Source: Unio delphinus
Lineage: Eukaryota > Mollusca > Bivalvia > Unionida > Unionidae
Length of the DNA stretch: 64,000 bases
Direction of reading: 5' to 3'
NCBI GenBank assembly: GCA_029339505.1
Contig: JAQISU010000094.1
Span: forward strand, 8,946,501-9,010,500
Part shown: positions 58,973 to 64,000 of the stretch, piece by piece
How the letters are laid out: each line of letters begins with the position of its first letter
Position numbering within the stretch: the first letter of the stretch is position 1
Position numbers and translations under genes: made by a program
The notes under the pieces: generated by a model
What the model was told of the DNA's origin: nothing
The model's database searches: none
What the model saw: only the letters and a program-made list of their open reading frames with translations

Positions 58973-59280
58973 GTGGCGTAGCTATAATTTGGGGTGGGGT
59001 GCAAGTTGCACCAGGCGCTGTCTTGGGGAAGGGGGGCGGGGTCGCCGGAAGAAGAGGATTGGAGTATTCAGTGTATGCTTTTACAAAGTGTGCTTCAGAA
59101 GAAACAACTAAGTAAACAACTAAGTCTGGTTCAGACTGAATCTGGGTCACGCGTACTTATCCAGTCACCTCGGGCGCCAAATACTCTCCGCTACGCCGTG
59201 GGGGGGGGGGGGGTGTGTAAAAAAAATATGAATCTTGAACCGGGCGCCGAACGCCATCGCTACGCTACTCCATATCGGAG
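58973..59280. mobile_element. Probable degraded hAT-like fragments
   Basis: 'cagtggcgtagctata' at about 58971 looks like a hAT terminal repeat; partial inverse counterparts occur near 59188 ('cgctacgccgtg') and 59257 ('cgctacgctac'), each preceded by 'gggcgcc'. Poly-G runs separate them. No clear target duplication, so boundaries are uncertain; possibly nested elements. Confidence 0.45.
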
Positions 59281-59351
59281 GTGCGATATACAACAGACTT
59301 ACTGAAAATGATGTTCTGAAGGAAAGTGATGTTCTGAAGGAAAGTCTGGAA

Positions 59352-59508
59352 CAGTGTCGGCCCAAGGCATTTTGGTGCCCTAGGCGAGATCAGATATCTG
59401 GCGCTCCCCTTCCTACTCACGCCCTCTCCCACCCGCCCATCATGATTTGCCCCTTAGCCCAGCGCCCTAGGCGATTGTCTAGTTCGCCTAGGGAAAGCGC
59501 CGACCCTG
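59352..59508. mobile_element. hAT-type MITE with perfect 8-bp target duplication
   Basis: A 157-bp element starting 'cagtgtcggcccaaggc' and ending 'ctagggaaagcgccgaccctg'-like sequence: the ends are imperfect inverted repeats sharing CAG-GTCGGC and CCTAGGCGA cores. Flanks 59344-59351 and 59509-59516 are both GTCTGGAA. An 8-bp duplication with CAG-starting termini is the hAT signature. Confidence 0.88.
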
Positions 59509-59516
59509 GTCTGGAA

Positions 59517-60094
59517 CCTAACCGAGCTGATGTGAAGAGAAGACGTGGGAAATCAAAATTGTTCAGGGACGACATTTCGATTTTTCAGGGGGGGGGGGGG
59601 GGGGCGGGATCGGCAAACTTGACGGGATTGTTAATTTTCGTAAATAGGTTATAGCAATTGTACAGCACATGCAAATTACCCTCCACAAATGACGTCCCTG
59701 AAATTGTTCAACCGGTATGATGCAAGAATAAATTGTTCTTGACTTACAGAAGGATTGATTCACAGGCCGACAGGTTCTGTATCTTACTAATAGTTGTTGA
59801 CGGGGACCTACACATATTATTTAGACAAAATTAAGCCAATCAAACAACAAGTAGAAAATTAATGCCATTATCACTTCCGTTTATGAAAATGTTTTAAATA
59901 TTATAACTGGAATAAAAAACTGATCACGAACGCCGATAAAAATGTGCAACTACTTTCACATTTAATGTATGCTTACTCAGGCACAAAATGTTTTGAAACA
60001 AACGGATGACGTCTTTTATTTTTAAATAACAATTACTTCATTTACGCAACGTCAGAAATTATATGTATCATCATAGCAATTATATATATATATA
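59517..60094. other. Intergenic with a poly-G tract
   Basis: A G run of about 15 bases lies near 59588-59602; otherwise nothing recognised. Confidence 0.4.
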
Positions 60095-60264
60095 TGAACC
60101 CGGAGAATAACCCAGAAAGAACCACCGACCCACGAAAAGCTACTGGCTAGCTTTCTCACAAACCCACATTGGCCGAATCTAACACTCGAACCCACGTAGA
60201 CAGAGGTGAGATGGCAGTGATCTGAAATAAAGAGCCCTTTAGACCACTCGACCACACCGGGGCC
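60095..60264 (-). mobile_element. SINE family 1, minus strand, 3'-truncated
   Basis: On the minus strand: 'ggccccggtgtggtcgagtg' head, B-box-like 'gggttcgagtg', then body 'gtgagaaagctagccagtag', breaking off at 'ttattctccgggttca'. The 3' part with 'ggccgccat' is absent. Confidence 0.8.
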
Positions 60265-61592
60265 ATTCCAACATAAAGAACAATCTTCGTCCAAATCCAT
60301 ATTTCTTCTAAAAATGTATCTCGAAATGGTTTACTTGCATCCGTATTGCATATCTATTACTACATTTCATGTCCCAAAAATGAGAAATGTGTCCTTCTCA
60401 AAATCAGTTAATTGCCACTAATTTTAACTAATGTTGTAACTACACTTTTACATATAACATTATAGTTTTGAAGAACAATTCGTTCTTAGCAAACTTTCCA
60501 TGCAAGTCTAACAATAGTGGCGACGATAACCTGAGATGTTGCTGCCAAATTATAACTCAAACGATTTGGTATGGTGCTATTGTGTTGTTTGGATATACGT
60601 TTGTAAGTGGTTTAGTGAATATTATAGCTCTTTAAATATTTATTGTTTAGGAGTTTAGCAAACTAACACCAGGAAAAAATAATATGATAAGCCTTCCAAA
60701 AACTAACAGATATACTAAGATGCTTTAAAAAAAGAGATAACGCTGTATAAGATCAACTTTATTGGGTGTTTAATGCACGAGACCACAAATAGCTTCATTT
60801 AGTACCAAGGCAACTGAAGTATATGGTCCTGCCTCAGGATAATCAAAATTAGAGCAACCGATGACAGGAATTTAACATTGAAATGTCCCGAATCTTGACC
60901 GGCATGACAAATGCAGCCACGTTTTTCATCAGTGACTATTAGGACATACGTAAGGGCGCATGAACTCTCGTCTACAATACAGAATCCTAATACCAAATAT
61001 ATATCATACCTAAGACTGGTTTGGAAACATCTGAGAGAAAGCAGAGAAAAATATTCAAGCATAAATTAGTGTTTAAATCGTCAATCTACAAAGATAACTT
61101 GTCATAGATCAATATTATCAGTAGTCTCTAATCATGCATTCTTCCTCACTGTTAATATTGCTGATACAGTCATATGATACACTTCATTAAGAAAAAGATG
61201 CATTATACATATTGTATCACTAATAAACACGAATCTGTGTGTATACCTTCACGATATCGTTATGTATATTAACTATCTGCACTCTTTATTAAATAATTGT
61301 TTATTTATTTTCTTTTTATTTTTTGAACTATTCTTTTTATTTAATTCACTATATGCGATGGAGCGTTCACCTTTGGACTTGACTTTGTCCATAATAAACA
61401 TCATTTTCAACCTGACCGCTTGCTGCATCACTGACCATTATACTTGCTTTGTCTGGAAGCTTTGATCTTAGACAATGAAGTAATTTGGTTTAGCTATATG
61501 TATCCTTAGTGGAACAAGGTCTTTTTAGTGTCACATTGGTGTCAGTCTGTTAGTACACACATAGCTTATACTAGTCTTAACTACGTTTCCAG
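60265..61592. other. Intergenic, nothing recognised
   Basis: No motif-bearing open frame, no repeat seen. Confidence 0.4.
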
Positions 61593-61803
61593 GGGCCCCG
61601 AGTGGCCGAGTGGTATAAAGCGCTCTCCGTTACGGATCACAGCCATCTCATGTTATGTGAGAAAGTTTGCCAGTAGCTTCTCGTGGGTCGGTGCTTCTTT
61701 CAGGGTTTTTCCTGGGTTCTTACTCCACCAATAATACTGGCCGCCATGTATAGGCCGCCTATCGTGTGCTGAAAAATGGCGTTAAACCCTACAACAACAA
61801 CAT
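61593..61803 (+). mobile_element. SINE family 1, internal deletion
   Basis: 'ggggccccgagtggccgagt' head and full 3' end 'aaatggcgttaaaccctaca' with a CAACAA tail. The B-box segment ('gggttcgag') is deleted compared with the copy at 5.7 kb, and 'tataggccgcct' is an extra partial duplication before the 3' end. Confidence 0.83.
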
Positions 61804-62985
61804 AACTATGTTTCCCTCATATAATAAAAAAAGAGTCACAATTTTCTGCTAACTTTTAATTTTAGCTATATAGTTCATATAAACATTAATATGCTACATT
61901 TGTTTTCTTATATGCACAAAGATGTACTCGCACAAATCCAATAAATTGACCTAATACATATTTTGTTTTAAAAATTCAGAAGAACGATCTTTTCAAGGTG
62001 TGTCGTACGAGTTTACTGTTGGTTTTACCCGATATGAAAATTTATTTTGTCACATAGACACGTCCGAAAATATATTGCCTTCTTCTAATGGGTAATAAAT
62101 TTGAAAAGACTGTTGAGGTTGATCTTCGAGTGCCTTCCCCTGTACTATATTGTGCTCTAATTTACTCTACGAGATAAAAGAAACACGTAATTCCTGCAGT
62201 GAATGACCGTCTTATTCGTTATTGTAGAATAAGATAATATAGGAACATTTTACAATAAAAGGATAAATACAAATTTAAGGAAACAACTACATACCACGAG
62301 CAGAATAATTTCAATAAATGTAATGCTGACAGTTATATACTAGAAATTCTGCATTTTTAGGTATATGTACATTACTTCTACAACTAGTAATTGATACATC
62401 TCAAACACGTTAAAGAAATCGCACATTATTTTTTAATTTTATTTTACAACCAAAAGTGCCACAGTATGTAATTTCTTGATCTATCTCACCAAGCTACCAA
62501 AATATACATATATCTCTTACTATTTGTATAGACTGTTTGACTGGACTGCTTTGCATGTGAAATGTATTATCAACACTAAAATGCTACTAAACATCTGAAT
62601 CCGAACTTCAAAATTAAAAGGTATATCATATATTTTAACCCAGTCAGAATGTAAAAAACATGAGTTCCAAATAGTATAGATTCATCACATTTCTTACAAT
62701 TATTAAATTTATCTTTCAACCACTGCTCAAGCTTTACATTATTTGTTTCTAGATTTAAATAATATATAGACCCTTTGCTCCTTTCTCAATCCACGAAACG
62801 TACAGCATGATTATCTCGTATTTTGGTTTGTATGAAAGCAATGTGTACACATACTTTTATATAGTATTTAAAATTAAGAATTCCGTAATTTAGAATAAAC
62901 AATATAGGAGAATAAAATGTTTTATCTTAGTTTTTCAAACACTCATCTATAGGTTTTGCAGACTCGTGTTATTCTTTTTTTTTTA
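61804..62985. other. Intergenic, nothing recognised
   Basis: AT-rich unique sequence. Confidence 0.4.
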
Positions 62986-63045
62986 CTACTACTATTACTA
63001 CTACTACTACTACTACTACTACTAATAATAATAATAATAATAGTA
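62986..63045. repeat. (TAC)n(TAA)n microsatellite
   Basis: ACT/TAC triplets change to AATAAT triplets in the middle. Confidence 0.92.
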
Positions 63046-64000
63046 ATAATGCAATTCTGAGTTCTTTCTTATTCATCACAATATATGATAATTAGACGTA
63101 ATATCTTACTGCAAAAGTTGTATTTCATTAGTCGATTTTCAGCTTTTTAATTCCAATTACATCTCACCTATTTTAAGGAACTTTAATATCAAGGGCACAT
63201 GATCCAACAATGATCCTGTCAGATGATGCAAAATCTGTAATTCATTATAAGACTAGAAGGAAGTTACACATGCAACTATACTAATGTCTTCCCAATATTT
63301 TATTCATAACTTTCATGTCTCTGGTATAGTTGAATTACACTTTACTGGTAAAAATATCATTTTTCAACTGTATCAATTGTTACGTTCTAAGCAAATAGCT
63401 GCGATGGTTACAAATTTAAAATAATACTGGTAAGATCTTTAAGCAAATTGTGATTAAATATAGGATCGAAAATTACGTATTCATGGATGATCAAGACATG
63501 TTTTATTTCGGAGTAATTATTTAGTAATTATTTAGTCGGGGTTTCGTGGCTCTTTAAATCATATTATATATTAAATGCTTCCATACAATATTGAATTTAT
63601 TCAATCTTGAGACCTCAATTATAATGATCTGGATCAATCACGTATCTTTAAACATCATGTGGCCTTGCATTCCACATGAATGTATTGAAATAAAGCCAAC
63701 ATCAACTACTAAATGTCCAACACTCCAACAGTAGCATGGTGTTGTAGCGGTGAAGCATTGTGATGAATCAGGATAAGATTGAACTAGTATATACATGTAG
63801 ATAAAGCAAATGATTCAATTAATGTCTTTGATGGTAATGCTTTTAATTATCTAACAATTCTCTATTCTTCCAGTAAATCTAAATACTAGACTTGAAAACA
63901 TTGTCCATACGAATTTAAAATTGAATAACTTCCTAATTTAACGGATAACCGTTCAGATTTTAATATTTGAAGTTCCAACCATAATTTTAGTTTTGCGTAT
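63046..64000. other. Intergenic, nothing recognised
   Basis: No supported feature up to the window end. Confidence 0.4.

Overview
AT-rich, intron-rich eukaryotic DNA, most probably from a mollusc (gastropod or bivalve). The main evidence is two tRNA-derived SINE families whose tails look like those common in molluscan genomes: one with a 'tggccgccatgtat ... ggcgttaaaccct(acaaca)n' end (5.7, 28.8, 60.1 and 61.6 kb), the other ending 'gacgttaaac'-like followed by CA repeats (33.8 kb). Two spliced genes can be built; both are on the + strand and every internal splice boundary is phase 1. Most of the rest is repeats and decayed transposons. Species and gene names cannot be assigned from sequence alone.

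Gene A (10.0-23.1 kb) has three exons. A 273-codon first exon encodes a signal peptide and an N-glycosylated ectodomain I do not recognise. A 129-nt exon carries one transmembrane helix. A short last exon encodes a 20-residue tail. The prediction is a type I membrane protein of about 337 residues.

Gene B (32.7-53.1 kb) has eight coding exons, giving about 621 residues: signal peptide, C-type lectin domain (galactose-type QPD plus WND), EGF, calcium-binding EGF, VWA with a complete metal site, VWA with a degenerate metal site, stop. It looks like a secreted adhesive, recognition or matrix lectin, and is the most interesting object here.

Mobile DNA includes: a decayed RTE/CFDP2-type LINE on the minus strand (34.8-37.9 kb) in intron 1 of gene B; a decayed CR1/L2-type LINE on the plus strand (45.05-48.6 kb) in intron 4; a short 3' copy of the second LINE family at 58.0 kb; a LINE zinc-finger remnant at 39.6 kb; a Ty3/gypsy RNase H remnant at 57.4-57.8 kb; and two hAT-like MITEs with terminal inverted repeats and target duplications (57.8 and 59.35 kb).

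Tandem repeats are abundant: minisatellites of 78, 30, 66, 25, 58, 31 and about 41 bp, several with a dimeric higher-order structure, and many microsatellites, often compound (AC)n(AT)n. A diverged dispersed repeat of about 350 bp occurs at least six times, always in the same orientation. From 53.4 to 64 kb I see no host gene.
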